Of a DNA stretch of 37,672 nt, positions 8,285 through 17,533 are shown piece by piece. The position numbers and the translations under genes are program-made. The number at the start of each line of letters is the position of its first letter. Positions within the stretch are counted from its first letter, which is position 1. Location of the stretch: the IMG/VR virus record IMGVR_UViG_3300031975_001008, positions 1 to 37,672 of that record; one strand, given 5' to 3'. The DNA comes from a virus. Below the pieces are notes generated by a model. That model saw only the letters and a program-made list of their open reading frames with translations. It did not search any database and had not been told where the DNA came from.

Positions 8285-8529
8285 GAATGTACGAATTGTT
8301 AGAGAACGAATTAGATGTTATGTCAGCAGACGATAAGCAGGTAACACTTAAAGATCCTAAAACAGGCATTGAAACTAAAGTACCTAGAGATCCAAAAAAA
8401 CCCGGAGTAATACAAAAAGACCCTAGTGATGCAAGTGGAAAAAGATTTGTAATTGACACATCAAGTAATGGCGAGGTTGATAAAGGCATCCAACCTGGCG
8501 CAAAAGTTGTAATGAAAACTCCAATGTAA
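8281..8529 (+). CDS. Small probable internal head protein
   Basis: An 82-residue soluble protein. MRMYELLENELD at the start is a good match to the acidic leader helices of neighbouring genes. The remainder is polar, rich in Lys, Asp, Pro and Gly, and lacks a known domain. The start overlaps the previous stop (ATGA) and the stop touches the next ATG (TAATG), so it sits in a tightly coupled string of head genes. Confidence 0.65.
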   Translation: MRMYELLENELDVMSADDKQVTLKDPKTGIETKVPRDPKKPGVIQKDPSDASGKRFVIDTSSNGEVDKGIQPGAKVVMKTPM

Positions 8530-8732
8530 TGAAGATAAATGAACTTATACAGTCATTTGACATTTACAAAACCAATGAAGAAACAGAATTGTTGGGCAAG
8601 ATGGACGCGAAGCCGATTCCTCTAAGCTCATATACTGAAAGAGAACAAGTCATAATTGATAATATGGTGAAGAAAAGTTTAGTAAGTAAAGTACGCAATA
8701 AAGATCTTTATTTGGTTATGAGAAATGATTGA
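8529..8732 (+). CDS. Small conserved phage protein, unknown function
   Basis: A 67-residue protein starting MKINELIQSFDIYKTNEE, again leader-like (M-K-x-N-E-L). The remainder is a small helical domain (SYTEREQVIIDNMVKKSLV) of winged-helix length, but I cannot assign a fold. Coupled at both ends by overlapping start and stop codons. Confidence 0.6.
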   Translation: MKINELIQSFDIYKTNEETELLGKMDAKPIPLSSYTEREQVIIDNMVKKSLVSKVRNKDLYLVMRND

Positions 8733-9144
8733 CGAACAACTATTAACACAACTTGAAGAATTAGTAAACAGCATAGACCTTAGTGTTATTCCTTATCAAA
8801 AAGGTAATAGCATTAGGATAAAGCATTTTGTTATACGCAAGTCCTGGCATGGATACTTAATCTACGACACTAAAGAAAACAAACAAGTTACAAGTTACTA
8901 CAGTAAATCTGCCGCTGTTGCTCATGTGCATTGCAGTATCTACAAACCTAATAGGAATATTGATGAGATACGTAGATTAGATAATACTTTGTCTAAACAT
9001 CATATAGATAGTCTTTTTTATAAGAATACTATTGAGAACAGTAAAGACGAATTAAAGTGTGATGTTGCCGAACAAAGACTAGATATAGCCCTACACTATA
9101 CTACAGACGCCAAAGCCAAACTCATGCAGTATATTCTAGGTTAA
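8725..9144 (+). CDS. Conserved T4-like phage protein, unknown function
   Basis: A 139-residue protein with an N-terminal helix, a beta-rich middle (IRIKHFVIRKSWHGYLIYDT) and a helical C-terminus. No catalytic motif or membrane segment. It resembles a protein found near the head genes of T4-like marine phages. It starts within the last codons of the preceding gene, which argues for coupled translation. It is the last gene before a late-type box at 9149-9155. Confidence 0.65.
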   Translation: MIDEQLLTQLEELVNSIDLSVIPYQKGNSIRIKHFVIRKSWHGYLIYDTKENKQVTSYYSKSAAVAHVHCSIYKPNRNIDEIRRLDNTLSKHHIDSLFYKNTIENSKDELKCDVAEQRLDIALHYTTDAKAKLMQYILG

Positions 9145-9148
9145 ATGG

Positions 9149-9155
9149 CTAAATA
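9149..9155 (+). promoter_or_regulatory. Late-promoter-like box
   Basis: CTAAATA, 31 bases before the ATG at 9186, with AGGAAGAG as ribosome-binding site between them. Confidence 0.45.
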
Positions 9156-9185
9156 ACTATAACAATAAACATTAGGAAGAGACTG

Positions 9186-10187
9186 ATGAACATTAGAGAA
9201 ATTAATAAACCAGTGACAGCGGCATCGTTAAACGAGAGCCTTGCTAAGAGATTCGGAAAGAAGATCAATCTTGAAGCATTTACTTTGGAGCAGTTAGAAG
9301 ATGCTCGGAATAAACTAAGAACTACACTTAGTCAATACGAAACAAATGAAAGTTTCGATTCAGTACATGACGGAAAATACCAAAAGAACAAACTCTTCCT
9401 AGACGTTCTTAATCAAGCAGTCATTGAAGCTGAAGAAGTAGCAGAAAAAGCCGCAAAGCCAGACTTTCCTGATATAGATGGTGATGGTAATACAAAAGAA
9501 CCAATTGGTAAAGCCGCGAAAGATAAAAAAGACGCAGGTAAAGGCGACAAAAAAGGTTCAAAAGGTCTAAGTTCAAAACAAAAGAAATTACCAGCAGGAT
9601 TACAGGCTGCCATTGCTAAGAAGAAGACTCCCGAAAGCAAGTACATTGATGAAGGAAAAGCCATCATAGATAATTATTTTACATCACTACTAGAAGGCGA
9701 AGAAGACAAAGCAGAAATTGTTATGGCTTCTAAAGATATGGTTGACAGAGTTACAGGTTGGATGGAAGACACAGCAGAAATGCAAGCTGAATCAATGTTA
9801 GAACTAGGCGATGCAATACGTGATGAAATGGGTCAAGCACAGTCAGAAACATTTATAGGTACAGTAAAACCAGGACTCGAAAGTTTATACACAGCACTAG
9901 AAGCAACAAGAGCTGCATTAACAGCTGGTGTTGCACAAATGACAGGCGAAGGTGGAGAAATACCAATGGGTGGCGAAGAAGCGCCGATGGATGCAGAACC
10001 AGCAGCAGATGCTGAGATGGAGCCAACAGTAGATGCTGAAGCCGCTGAAGACGACTTTGCAGCTGCAGAACCTGCCGCAGGCGGTGAAGCAGAAGCTGGA
10101 CGTGAAAAACGTGAAAGCAAAATAGCTAAAAAGAAAATGATAGAAACTAGTCGGAGACTAGGTACAATTCTTTCAACAAAGAAGTAA
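9186..10187 (+). CDS. Probable prohead core/scaffold-like protein
   Basis: 333 residues. It begins MNIREINKPVTAASLNES, a leader-like N-terminus. Residues about 95-106 read DFPDIDGDGNTKEP, a DxDxDG calcium-loop-like motif. A Lys/Gly-rich linker follows, then a long helical region (165-255) and a very acidic Ala/Glu tail (260-308) ending in a basic stretch. Helical body plus acidic tail is the profile of T4 prohead core proteins. The scaffold role is inferred from composition and neighbours, not from a recognised family. Preceded by a late-type promoter. Confidence 0.65.
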   Translation: MNIREINKPVTAASLNESLAKRFGKKINLEAFTLEQLEDARNKLRTTLSQYETNESFDSVHDGKYQKNKLFLDVLNQAVIEAEEVAEKAAKPDFPDIDGDGNTKEPIGKAAKDKKDAGKGDKKGSKGLSSKQKKLPAGLQAAIAKKKTPESKYIDEGKAIIDNYFTSLLEGEEDKAEIVMASKDMVDRVTGWMEDTAEMQAESMLELGDAIRDEMGQAQSETFIGTVKPGLESLYTALEATRAALTAGVAQMTGEGGEIPMGGEEAPMDAEPAADAEMEPTVDAEAAEDDFAAAEPAAGGEAEAGREKRESKIAKKKMIETSRRLGTILSTKK

Positions 10188-10196
10188 GGATTAGAC

Positions 10197-10601
10197 ATGA
10201 GAGTGTCTGACATTATACTCGAGGCAGAGCCTAATCAATCAGCAAGTAAACTTGTACAGATTCTAAGAACTGTTATTAATAGTGCTGATCAAGCAGGACA
10301 ATCAGTATACTTACACTTCGAAAAACCATCCAAAGAAGCCATTAGAAAAGGATCTAAAAACTTAGACCTTAACAAACTTATGCAAAATGTAGGTGGCGAG
10401 CAGTTTGATTACAGTACGTTCAAAGCTGCATATGATACTGATGCAAGAGTTAAAACAATGGTGACTAATTTTAACGAAAAAGGTATCGAACCTAAGACTG
10501 CACAAGCAGTTTCAAAAGGTGATACACCTCAGCAAGATGCAGAAGGTGACAAAGTATCCCAAATGGCAAAAAACGCAACTGACGTAGGCGCCAGCATTTA
10601 A
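10197..10601 (+). CDS. Probable internal head protein
   Basis: A 134-residue protein starting MRVSDIILEAEP, a clear leader-like helix with LEA as a possible head-protease site. The body is soluble, alpha/beta, with no recognised domain and an acidic, Gln-rich C-terminus. It is ten bases after the preceding gene, with AAGGA as ribosome-binding site. Last gene of the left head block; a strong sigma70-type promoter follows. Confidence 0.65.
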   Translation: MRVSDIILEAEPNQSASKLVQILRTVINSADQAGQSVYLHFEKPSKEAIRKGSKNLDLNKLMQNVGGEQFDYSTFKAAYDTDARVKTMVTNFNEKGIEPKTAQAVSKGDTPQQDAEGDKVSQMAKNATDVGASI

Positions 10602-10604
10602 TAC

Positions 10605-10633
10605 TTGACATAGTACAACAAAGGTGCTATAAT
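10605..10633 (+). promoter_or_regulatory. Consensus sigma70-type promoter
   Basis: TTGACA (10605-10610), 17-base spacer, TATAAT (10628-10633). A perfect match in both hexamers; it drives the NifU-like gene at 10657, probably early in infection. Confidence 0.9.
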
Positions 10634-10656
10634 ATATAGACACTAGGAGAAACCGT

Positions 10657-10998
10657 ATGGCTGAACGCAGCAATGAAGAAATTATTACACAAATTAAAGA
10701 TATTATAGAAACAAATGTAAAACCAGCGGTGGCAAGCCACGGCGGAGTTATTGATTTTGTAAGTTATGATGACGGTCATCTAAGTTTAATACTCGGAGGT
10801 GCATGTAGTGGTTGTGCAAGCAGTACTATTACACTAAAGATGGGTGTTGAGAATATGGTAAAACACTTTGTTCCTGAAGTGAAAACAATTACTGCTGAAG
10901 ATGATCCCAACTCTACAGTTGATCCATATTATATGTCCGATCCGTTTATGGATCGTTGGGACGAATATGAATATGAGGATACTGATGAGTCTAATTAA
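10657..10998 (+). CDS. NifU/NfuA-like Fe-S scaffold domain protein
   Basis: A 113-residue protein, essentially one NifU C-terminal domain. The N-terminal helix (IKDIIETNVKPAVASHGG) leads to the CSGC pair at Cys50/Cys53 (GGACSGCASS), where a [4Fe-4S] cluster is assembled at a dimer interface. The C-terminal 30 residues are acidic and not part of the domain. The likely role is Fe-S supply or repair. Ferredoxin-linked bilin reduction elsewhere in the window is a possible beneficiary, but this is speculation. It has its own consensus promoter, and the next gene starts inside its last codons. Confidence 0.85.
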   Translation: MAERSNEEIITQIKDIIETNVKPAVASHGGVIDFVSYDDGHLSLILGGACSGCASSTITLKMGVENMVKHFVPEVKTITAEDDPNSTVDPYYMSDPFMDRWDEYEYEDTDESN

Positions 10999-11689
10999 AA
11001 ACAAATACAATTACCAACCTATACATAGAAAACAAATAGAGGGTAAGCGGAAATATCTGACCCCCGATGGAAATGCTGTAGCCTCTGTCACAACTATTCT
11101 AGACGCTACTAAAGATAAGACACACCTTATCGCTTGGCGCAAGAGGGTAGGTGAAACTAAAGCACAAGAGATTGTAACAGAAGCCGCGGGTGTTGGTACC
11201 CGGATGCACAAATACCTTGAAGACTATGTAGAGTTCGGTGAATGGCCAAGCCCAGGGTCGAACCCATTCGCAATAAAAGCACATCGTATGGCAGAGGTCA
11301 TACGAGATAATGCAATGGTTGATGTAGATGAGATATGGGGTAGCGAAGTACAGCTATACGTTCCGCAATTATATGCAGGAACTACTGACCTAGTTGGACA
11401 GTATAAAGGTAACCCCTGCATTATGGACTTTAAGCAAACTAACAAACCAAAGAAGCCCGAATGGGTAATAGATTATTACCTGCAGATGGTAGCTTATGCT
11501 GAAGCACACAATGCAGTATACGGGACTGAAATACGTGAAGGACATGTTTTTATGTGTAGTCGCGGAGATGACGGAATGATACTAGGCGGTGAAACCTATC
11601 AACAGTTTGATCTTTGGCCACACGAATATGATGAATGGAAACACGAATGGTATGAACGAGTATACAAATATTATGAAACACTAGCATAA
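10985..11689 (+). CDS. PD-(D/E)XK nuclease, Cas4/RecB type
   Basis: A 234-residue protein when started at the ATG at 10985; the frame is open further upstream, but that part only overlaps the NifU-like gene. Motifs appear in family order: GTRMHKYLE (His75), E121, GTTDLVG (D135), IMDFKQ (D148 and K150) and QMVAY (Q167, Y171). This is the His-Asp-DxK-QxxxY signature of RecB/Cas4-type exonucleases. No cysteine cluster is seen, so it probably lacks the Fe-S part of Cas4. Likely degrades host DNA or processes phage DNA ends. Coupled to the Fe-S protein upstream. Confidence 0.8.
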   Translation: MSLIKNKYNYQPIHRKQIEGKRKYLTPDGNAVASVTTILDATKDKTHLIAWRKRVGETKAQEIVTEAAGVGTRMHKYLEDYVEFGEWPSPGSNPFAIKAHRMAEVIRDNAMVDVDEIWGSEVQLYVPQLYAGTTDLVGQYKGNPCIMDFKQTNKPKKPEWVIDYYLQMVAYAEAHNAVYGTEIREGHVFMCSRGDDGMILGGETYQQFDLWPHEYDEWKHEWYERVYKYYETLA

Positions 11690-11692
11690 ATA
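11685..11692 (+). promoter_or_regulatory. Late-promoter-like box
   Basis: CATAAATA overlapping the nuclease stop codon, 23 bases before the GTG start at 11716, with AGGAG between. Confidence 0.5.
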
Positions 11693-11715
11693 CATTAAAC
11701 AAGTAGGAGAAACTA

Positions 11716-13338
11716 GTGGCAGTCGTACAGATATCGCGTATACAAGTCCGAAGAGGACAAAAGAATGCAGGTGCAGGTTTACCGCAACTTTCAAGTGGTG
11801 AGCTAGGTTGGGCAATTGACAGTCGTGAATTATTCATAGGAAACGGCAGTGTTGCAGAAGGTTCGCCGGCAGTAGGTAACACAAAGATTCTTACTCAGTA
11901 TGATGATATTTTTAGTTTAGCTGATACCTATACATATCGCGTAGGAGACGGTTACCTACAAACAGGATCATCAAGTGCAAGTCCTATACAAAGAACATTG
12001 CAAGCAAGATTAGATGACATAGTAAGCATAAAATCATTTGGCCTTACTGGTATAGCCAGTGACGATGCAACAGCAGGATTACAACGAGCAGTTGATCAAT
12101 TATTTTTAAACAGTGCAACAAAAGCAAATGAATCAAGCAAGGTTGTTTTATATTTAGAACCAGGTATCTATTCAATAACTAGCACAATACATATTCCACC
12201 ACAGGCGAATATTATAGGTGCTGGACCTCGCAAAACTATTATACGTAACTCTGGTGCTGGCGCTATATTTGATACTGTTACAAGTTCTAGTACGCCAGGT
12301 GCACCAAATTATGCACCTACAAGTGTAACACAGTCTAAAAATTTACGCATTGAAAACCTTACACTAGATACTACAGCATCAAACACAGGTATAGATCTAC
12401 AAAGTTGTGAAGATAGTTACTTTTATAATATAGATGTTACCGGAGCTTGGACGCAGTCTAGCAGTTTAGTAGATGCTAATATTGGTATTAAAATGTCAAG
12501 TTACAGTGGCAGCGTAGAAACAAAAAATAACACATTCCAAAATGTTAGAGTTACAGGTTTTAGTTATGCTGTTGAATCTGTGTGGGATATCCATAATAAC
12601 ATATTTGATAAGTGTACTTTTGATACACTTGGATACGGAATTACATTTGGTAAAGGCATGACACTAGGAGGATCGGGTAAACTTACTGGTCCTTCAAAAA
12701 ATAGTGTATCAAATAGTACTTTTAATAAAGTAAACAAGCAAGCCATCTATATCGAGCAAGGCGAATACAATCATAGCCAATCGAACAAGTTCACAGATTG
12801 TGGCAACGAAGCAGGTACAGAAGGACAGCCTCAAACTAGTGTTATAAAATTTAATAAAAACAACAACAACAGTGACAGTGATTATTTCAGTAGAACAGAA
12901 TCACTATCTTATGACCAAGCAAATATTAATAATGTCGCATATATACCTGAAGTAGAAGGCAACAGTATATATACACAAGGTTATCACAGCGTTGTTAATA
13001 TAGGTCAAGGTACAAATGTTAAGACTTTTAGACTTCCAGGAAGTGAAAATCAGTCATATGACATTGATTACCTGATTACTGCTACCAACTTTGAAGCAGT
13101 ACGTAGTGGAACACTAACCATTACACAAGAAAACTTTGGAACTGCTGCTGTTACAGTCACTGACGATTATAACTATTCAGGAAATGCTTTATACGAAGAA
13201 GATATTATTTTTAATGCAACGTTAATTGATGAAAATTCGGACTTGACAAAAGAAACAATTTCTGTTAATATAACAAGTACAAACTTAATAGCAGAGATGA
13301 AATTCACAATCAGGTGTAAACAAAGTAACATAATCTAA
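11716..13338 (+). CDS. Fibre/baseplate protein with beta-helix
   Basis: 540 residues, starting at GTG (11716) after AGGAG. Residues 1-60 (SRIQVRRGQ, LSSGELGWAID, LFIGNG) match the N-terminal attachment domain shared by phage tropism determinants and T4-like fibre proteins. Residues about 110-400 read as a right-handed parallel beta-helix of the pectate-lyase type: the YLEPGIYSITSTIHIP opening, IIGAGPRKTII, then repeating short strands with Asn ladders. The C-terminal 100 residues are a separate beta domain. Probably a receptor-binding or polysaccharide-binding part of the tail; no catalytic residues are evident. Confidence 0.85.
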   Translation: MAVVQISRIQVRRGQKNAGAGLPQLSSGELGWAIDSRELFIGNGSVAEGSPAVGNTKILTQYDDIFSLADTYTYRVGDGYLQTGSSSASPIQRTLQARLDDIVSIKSFGLTGIASDDATAGLQRAVDQLFLNSATKANESSKVVLYLEPGIYSITSTIHIPPQANIIGAGPRKTIIRNSGAGAIFDTVTSSSTPGAPNYAPTSVTQSKNLRIENLTLDTTASNTGIDLQSCEDSYFYNIDVTGAWTQSSSLVDANIGIKMSSYSGSVETKNNTFQNVRVTGFSYAVESVWDIHNNIFDKCTFDTLGYGITFGKGMTLGGSGKLTGPSKNSVSNSTFNKVNKQAIYIEQGEYNHSQSNKFTDCGNEAGTEGQPQTSVIKFNKNNNNSDSDYFSRTESLSYDQANINNVAYIPEVEGNSIYTQGYHSVVNIGQGTNVKTFRLPGSENQSYDIDYLITATNFEAVRSGTLTITQENFGTAAVTVTDDYNYSGNALYEEDIIFNATLIDENSDLTKETISVNITSTNLIAEMKFTIRCKQSNII

Positions 13339-13773
13339 ATGTTCTATAAACATAAGTATGAAGACAGGTTAGCCTCCTGGAGCGATTTTCGTGAGACATT
13401 AGAAACTTGCAAAGATCCAATACAAGAGGCGATTAATTACTACGATAACGCTCCTCAGGTGAGTATAAATACTGACCCGTGGGATCAAAGTACTTGGCCC
13501 ACACCCTGGCAATTAGTTGCAGAAAATCAATATTGTAACTTTTGTAAATTGTTAGGATTGTGCTATTCTTTACAGTTAACTAATCGTTTTACTGGTAAGG
13601 AGTTTGAGATATATATTGGTACAGACATTGAAAAATCTAATACAATGTATGTGCTAAAGATAGAGAGTGATGTTGTTACTGTGGATCAAAACAGTAGTAA
13701 TATTAAAAATGAAATAAAACAGTTAGGCAACGTAGCTATCGAAAAACGCTATAGCTTGCCAAAGCTAAACTAA
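13339..13773 (+). CDS. Conserved T4-like phage protein, possibly virion-associated
   Basis: A 144-residue protein rich in Trp and Cys (DPWDQSTWPTPWQ, YCNFCKLLGLCYS). It starts immediately after the fibre stop codon, so the pair is probably cotranscribed. This small protein type accompanies fibre genes in marine T4-like phages; an assembly chaperone or small tail component is a reasonable guess but not shown. No ribosome-binding site is obvious, so translation may depend on coupling. Confidence 0.65.
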   Translation: MFYKHKYEDRLASWSDFRETLETCKDPIQEAINYYDNAPQVSINTDPWDQSTWPTPWQLVAENQYCNFCKLLGLCYSLQLTNRFTGKEFEIYIGTDIEKSNTMYVLKIESDVVTVDQNSSNIKNEIKQLGNVAIEKRYSLPKLN

Positions 13774-13776
13774 ATA
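13770..13776 (+). promoter_or_regulatory. Late-promoter-like box before nrdA
   Basis: CTAAATA, 22 bases before the nrdA ATG, followed by AGAGG as ribosome-binding site. Confidence 0.45.
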
Positions 13777-13798
13777 TTAAATTAACAAAGAGGTAAAA

Positions 13799-16126
13799 AT
13801 GTCAAACGGAATCAACATCAACATTGTCAAACGCACAGGTCAAAAAGAAGAACTGAATATAGATAAAATTCATAAAGTTGTAGAATTTGCGTGTGAAGGA
13901 CTAGCTGGTGTTAGTAGTAGTCAAATTGAAATGAATGCAAATATTCAATTTTATGACGAGATGAGTACAGATGAAATACAAGAAATATTAATCAAAAGTG
14001 CTAACGATCTTATAAATTTAGATGCACCTAACTATCAATATGCGGCGGCAAGGCTATTATCATATGCAGTATATAAACAAGTATTTGGCGGCTATGATAA
14101 AATTATTACATTAAAAGAAATGATTGAGCTGAACATTGAAAGAGGTATCTATGATAGAGCAATTTTAGATTCATATGACGACGACGAACTTGCTAGATTA
14201 GATTCATATATGCATCACAAACGCGACGAAAATTTTACCTATGCAGGTTTACGACAGGTAGTAGACAAATATCTTGTACAGGATAGAAGTACTGGAAGCC
14301 TTTTTGAAACACCGCAGTATATGTATATGATGATAGCAGCAACTCTGTTTGCTAACTATCCTAAAGAGGACAGGTTATATTATGTAAGGAGATACTACGA
14401 TGCGACCTCACTATTTAAAATCAATATCCCAACGCCGGTCATGGCCGGAGTGCGTACTCCAGTTAGGCAGTTTGCCTCTTGTGTGCTTGTTGACAGTAAC
14501 GACACGCTCGATTCAATCTTTGCGTCGGACATGTCCATCGGTAGATACACAGCTCAAAGAGCTGGTATCGGTATTAACGCAGGACGTATCCGAGGAGTCA
14601 ATGCAAAAATCCGAGGAGGAGAAGTTGCACACACAGGAATAATCCCGTTCCTAAAAAAGTTTGAAAGCACAGTACGTTGTTGTACACAGAATGGAGTACG
14701 TGGCGGTAGTGCTACTACACACTTCCCGTTTTGGCATCAAGAGATTGAAGACATCCTTGTGCTAAAGAACAACAAAGGCACAGAGGACAACAGAGTACGC
14801 AAACTAGACTATTCAATTCAGCTTAACAAAACAATGTATGAACGATTGTTATCTGGAGGCGACATAACTCTTTTCTCGCCACATGATGTACCCGGATTGT
14901 ATGAAGCATACTTTGGCGATGCAGACAAGTTTAAAGAGATGTATGAGAAATACGAACGTGCAACAAGCATCAAGAAGAAAACGGTACCAGCAATGGAATT
15001 GTTTAGTGCATTAATTAAAGAACGTGCAGAAACAGGTCGTATTTACATTATGAATGTTGATCATTGTAATACACACAGCTCATTCAAAGATACTGTATAT
15101 ATGAGTAACTTATGTCAAGAAATTACACTACCAACCAAACCTTTAGAACATATCGATGACGAAGAAGGCGAAATTGCATTGTGTATCTTAAGTGCAATTA
15201 ATGTAGGTATTCTACGTAACTTAGATGATTTAGAGGAATTATGCGAACTAGCAGTAAGAGCATTAGAAGAAATTATTGACTATCAGAAATATCCAATTAA
15301 AGCGGCAGAGATTAGCACAAAAGCAAGACGTTCATTAGGTGTAGGTTATATCGGCCTAGCACATTACCTAGCAAAGCACAAAGTACATTATGATGACAAA
15401 GAAGCATGGAAACTTGTACACGACTTGTCAGAAGCATTTCAATACTATTTGTTAAAAGCATCAAACAAATTAGCACAAGAGCGTGGTGCTTGTGAATACT
15501 TTAATCGCACTAAATACTCAGAAGGCATATTACCTATTGACACATACAAAAGTGATGTTGACAGCATTGTAAAGAATAAACTAAATTATGATTGGAAGAC
15601 TTTACGAATACAGATTAAGGAACACGGACTACGGCACAGTACATTGTCCGCACAGATGCCATCAGAGAGCAGTTCCGTTGTGTCGAACGCAACAAACGGA
15701 ATCGAACCACCTAGAGGATACTTGTCCGTTAAGAAAAGTAAAAAAGGGCCTCTTAAGCAGATTGTTCCTCAGTATCAAACTCTAAAAAATCACTATACTT
15801 TATTATGGGACATGCCAAGCAACGAAGGATATATTAATATAGTTGCAGTAATGCAAAAGTTCTTTGATCAAGCCATTAGTGGCAACTGGAGTTACAATCC
15901 AACACATTTTGAAAACAATGAAGTTCCGATGAGCGTAATGATGAACGACTTATTAACAACTTATAAGTTTGGTTGGAAAACTAGTTACTATCAAAACACA
16001 TATGATTATAAAACAGACGACGAAGAACCAGCACATTCTTTAGGTTGGCATGATAATGTTGAAGAGACACAACCTGCTACCCTACAAATTGGTGACGAAG
16101 AAGAGTGCGAGGCATGCAATATATAG
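13799..16126 (+). CDS. nrdA: Class Ia ribonucleotide reductase, large subunit
   Basis: 775 residues, full length. An N-terminal ATP-cone spans about 5-95. Active-site residues fall at MSNLCQE (Asn437, Cys439, Glu441), the same numbers as in E. coli NrdA. The disulfide partner is C228 in FASCVLV, and the C-terminal redox pair is CEAC (770-773), which hands electrons to glutaredoxin or thioredoxin. It reduces ribonucleoside diphosphates to deoxy forms for phage DNA synthesis. It precedes nrdB and glutaredoxin. A GC-richer patch around 14430-14640 stands out from the AT-rich surroundings. Confidence 0.98.
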   Translation: MSNGININIVKRTGQKEELNIDKIHKVVEFACEGLAGVSSSQIEMNANIQFYDEMSTDEIQEILIKSANDLINLDAPNYQYAAARLLSYAVYKQVFGGYDKIITLKEMIELNIERGIYDRAILDSYDDDELARLDSYMHHKRDENFTYAGLRQVVDKYLVQDRSTGSLFETPQYMYMMIAATLFANYPKEDRLYYVRRYYDATSLFKINIPTPVMAGVRTPVRQFASCVLVDSNDTLDSIFASDMSIGRYTAQRAGIGINAGRIRGVNAKIRGGEVAHTGIIPFLKKFESTVRCCTQNGVRGGSATTHFPFWHQEIEDILVLKNNKGTEDNRVRKLDYSIQLNKTMYERLLSGGDITLFSPHDVPGLYEAYFGDADKFKEMYEKYERATSIKKKTVPAMELFSALIKERAETGRIYIMNVDHCNTHSSFKDTVYMSNLCQEITLPTKPLEHIDDEEGEIALCILSAINVGILRNLDDLEELCELAVRALEEIIDYQKYPIKAAEISTKARRSLGVGYIGLAHYLAKHKVHYDDKEAWKLVHDLSEAFQYYLLKASNKLAQERGACEYFNRTKYSEGILPIDTYKSDVDSIVKNKLNYDWKTLRIQIKEHGLRHSTLSAQMPSESSSVVSNATNGIEPPRGYLSVKKSKKGPLKQIVPQYQTLKNHYTLLWDMPSNEGYINIVAVMQKFFDQAISGNWSYNPTHFENNEVPMSVMMNDLLTTYKFGWKTSYYQNTYDYKTDDEEPAHSLGWHDNVEETQPATLQIGDEEECEACNI

Positions 16127-16155
16127 TTGACACAGGGTACTGATGGTGTTATACT
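16127..16155 (+). promoter_or_regulatory. Sigma70-type promoter for nrdB
   Basis: TTGACA (16127-16132) begins just after the nrdA stop codon; 17-base spacer; TATACT (16150-16155). It allows nrdB and glutaredoxin to be expressed separately from nrdA. Confidence 0.85.
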
Positions 16156-16181
16156 ATACAAATAGCTAAGGAAAGAGACAC

Positions 16182-17285
16182 ATGGCAAAGACAGTTTTTA
16201 ACAAAGAAAAAGTAGACTTCACTAAACAAAATATGTTCTTCGGAGAAGATCAAAACACTCAGCGATACGATACGTTTAAGTTTCCTGTGTTTGATAAACT
16301 TAATCAAACAATGCTTGGTTACTTTTGGAGACCTGAAGAAGTGAGTCTGCAGAAAGACAGAGCTGACTTTGCTAACTTTCGTCCAGAACAAAAACATATC
16401 TTTACAGCTAACCTAAAGTATCAAACACTTCTTGACAGTGTCCAAGGACGTGGTCCATGCCTAGCATTTTTGCCGCATGTTTCACTTCCTGAACTAGAAG
16501 GTTGTATTGTTACTTGGGACTTCTTTGAAACAATCCATTCACGTAGTTATACACATATTATGAAGAATGTATATGCTGACCCAGGAGAAGTGTTTGACAC
16601 TATTTTAAATGACGAAAAGATTATTGCACGAGCAATGAGTGTTACTAAACACTACGACGAATTCACAGAAGCAGCTGATGCCTTTAATCATCGTAAAGAA
16701 GGCAACATGCGTGACGTTAAGAAGAAATTATATCTTGCTATGCAAACTGTAAATATTTTAGAAGGCTTGCGTTTCTATGTAAGTTTTGCTTGTACGTTTG
16801 GCTTTGGAGAGTTGAAACTAATGGAAGGCTCTGCAAAGATTATTTCATTAATTGCTCGCGATGAAGCACAGCATTTGGCCCTAAGCACACATATTCTTAA
16901 ACTTTGGGCACAAGGCAAAGACGATCCAGAGATGGCTAAGATTGCTAAGGAATGTGAACAAGAAGTTTACGACCTGTGGCGTGAATGCGTTGCAGAAGAA
17001 AAAGATTGGGCAGAATACCTGTTCAAAGACGGAAGTATGATTGGTTTAAATACACAATTATTACATCGATATGTTGAATATATTGCAAACCGTAGATTAA
17101 AAGCACTAGGTATGCAAGCAATATTTGATCAACCACAAAACACTAACCCACTACCTTGGACACAGCACTGGCTATCTAGCTCAGGCTTGCAAGTTGCACC
17201 ACAAGAGACAGAAGTAGAGTCATATATCATCGGCGGCATCAAGCAAGATGTGGACAAGGATTCACTGAAAGGATTTAGTTTATGA
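16182..17285 (+). CDS. nrdB: Class Ia ribonucleotide reductase, small subunit
   Basis: 367 residues, normal length. Diiron ligands are visible at D85 (LLDSVQ), E116 and H119 (DFFETIHSRSY) and in the second half at IARDEAQHLAL. The radical tyrosine is Y123, equivalent to E. coli Tyr122. The last residues (KGFSL) form the tail that docks on NrdA. It makes the tyrosyl radical for NrdA. It overlaps the glutaredoxin start by 4 bases (ATGA). Confidence 0.98.
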   Translation: MAKTVFNKEKVDFTKQNMFFGEDQNTQRYDTFKFPVFDKLNQTMLGYFWRPEEVSLQKDRADFANFRPEQKHIFTANLKYQTLLDSVQGRGPCLAFLPHVSLPELEGCIVTWDFFETIHSRSYTHIMKNVYADPGEVFDTILNDEKIIARAMSVTKHYDEFTEAADAFNHRKEGNMRDVKKKLYLAMQTVNILEGLRFYVSFACTFGFGELKLMEGSAKIISLIARDEAQHLALSTHILKLWAQGKDDPEMAKIAKECEQEVYDLWRECVAEEKDWAEYLFKDGSMIGLNTQLLHRYVEYIANRRLKALGMQAIFDQPQNTNPLPWTQHWLSSSGLQVAPQETEVESYIIGGIKQDVDKDSLKGFSL

Positions 17286-17533
17286 TTACTATATGGGGTA
17301 AACCTGCATGTCCAAGTTGCATGAAGGCCAAAGCATTATGCGAATCAAGACAACTGAAATACGAATATAAAGAACTAGGCAAAGACTTTACTAGAGAAGA
17401 GGTATTTGAAACATTTCCGACAGCAAGAACTTTTCCACAAGTTATTATTGGTGGGAACAAAGTGGGCGGATACGAACAAATGGTAGATTATATTGAAAAC
17501 ACTAACTATACTGGAACAGGATATACAATATAA
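17282..17533 (+). CDS. Glutaredoxin
   Basis: An 83-residue, complete small glutaredoxin. The CPSC redox site is at residues 10-13, the TFPQV cis-proline loop follows, and GGYEQM sits near the C-terminus. It likely reduces the NrdA C-terminal disulfide, given the nrdA-nrdB-grx order. Start and stop codons overlap both neighbours, as in an operon. Confidence 0.93.
   Translation: MITIWGKPACPSCMKAKALCESRQLKYEYKELGKDFTREEVFETFPTARTFPQVIIGGNKVGGYEQMVDYIENTNYTGTGYTI

Noticed and set aside
10901-10984. Upstream extension of the Cas4/RecB-type nuclease
   Set aside because: It lies inside the NifU-like gene in another frame; the nuclease reads naturally from the ATG at 10985.
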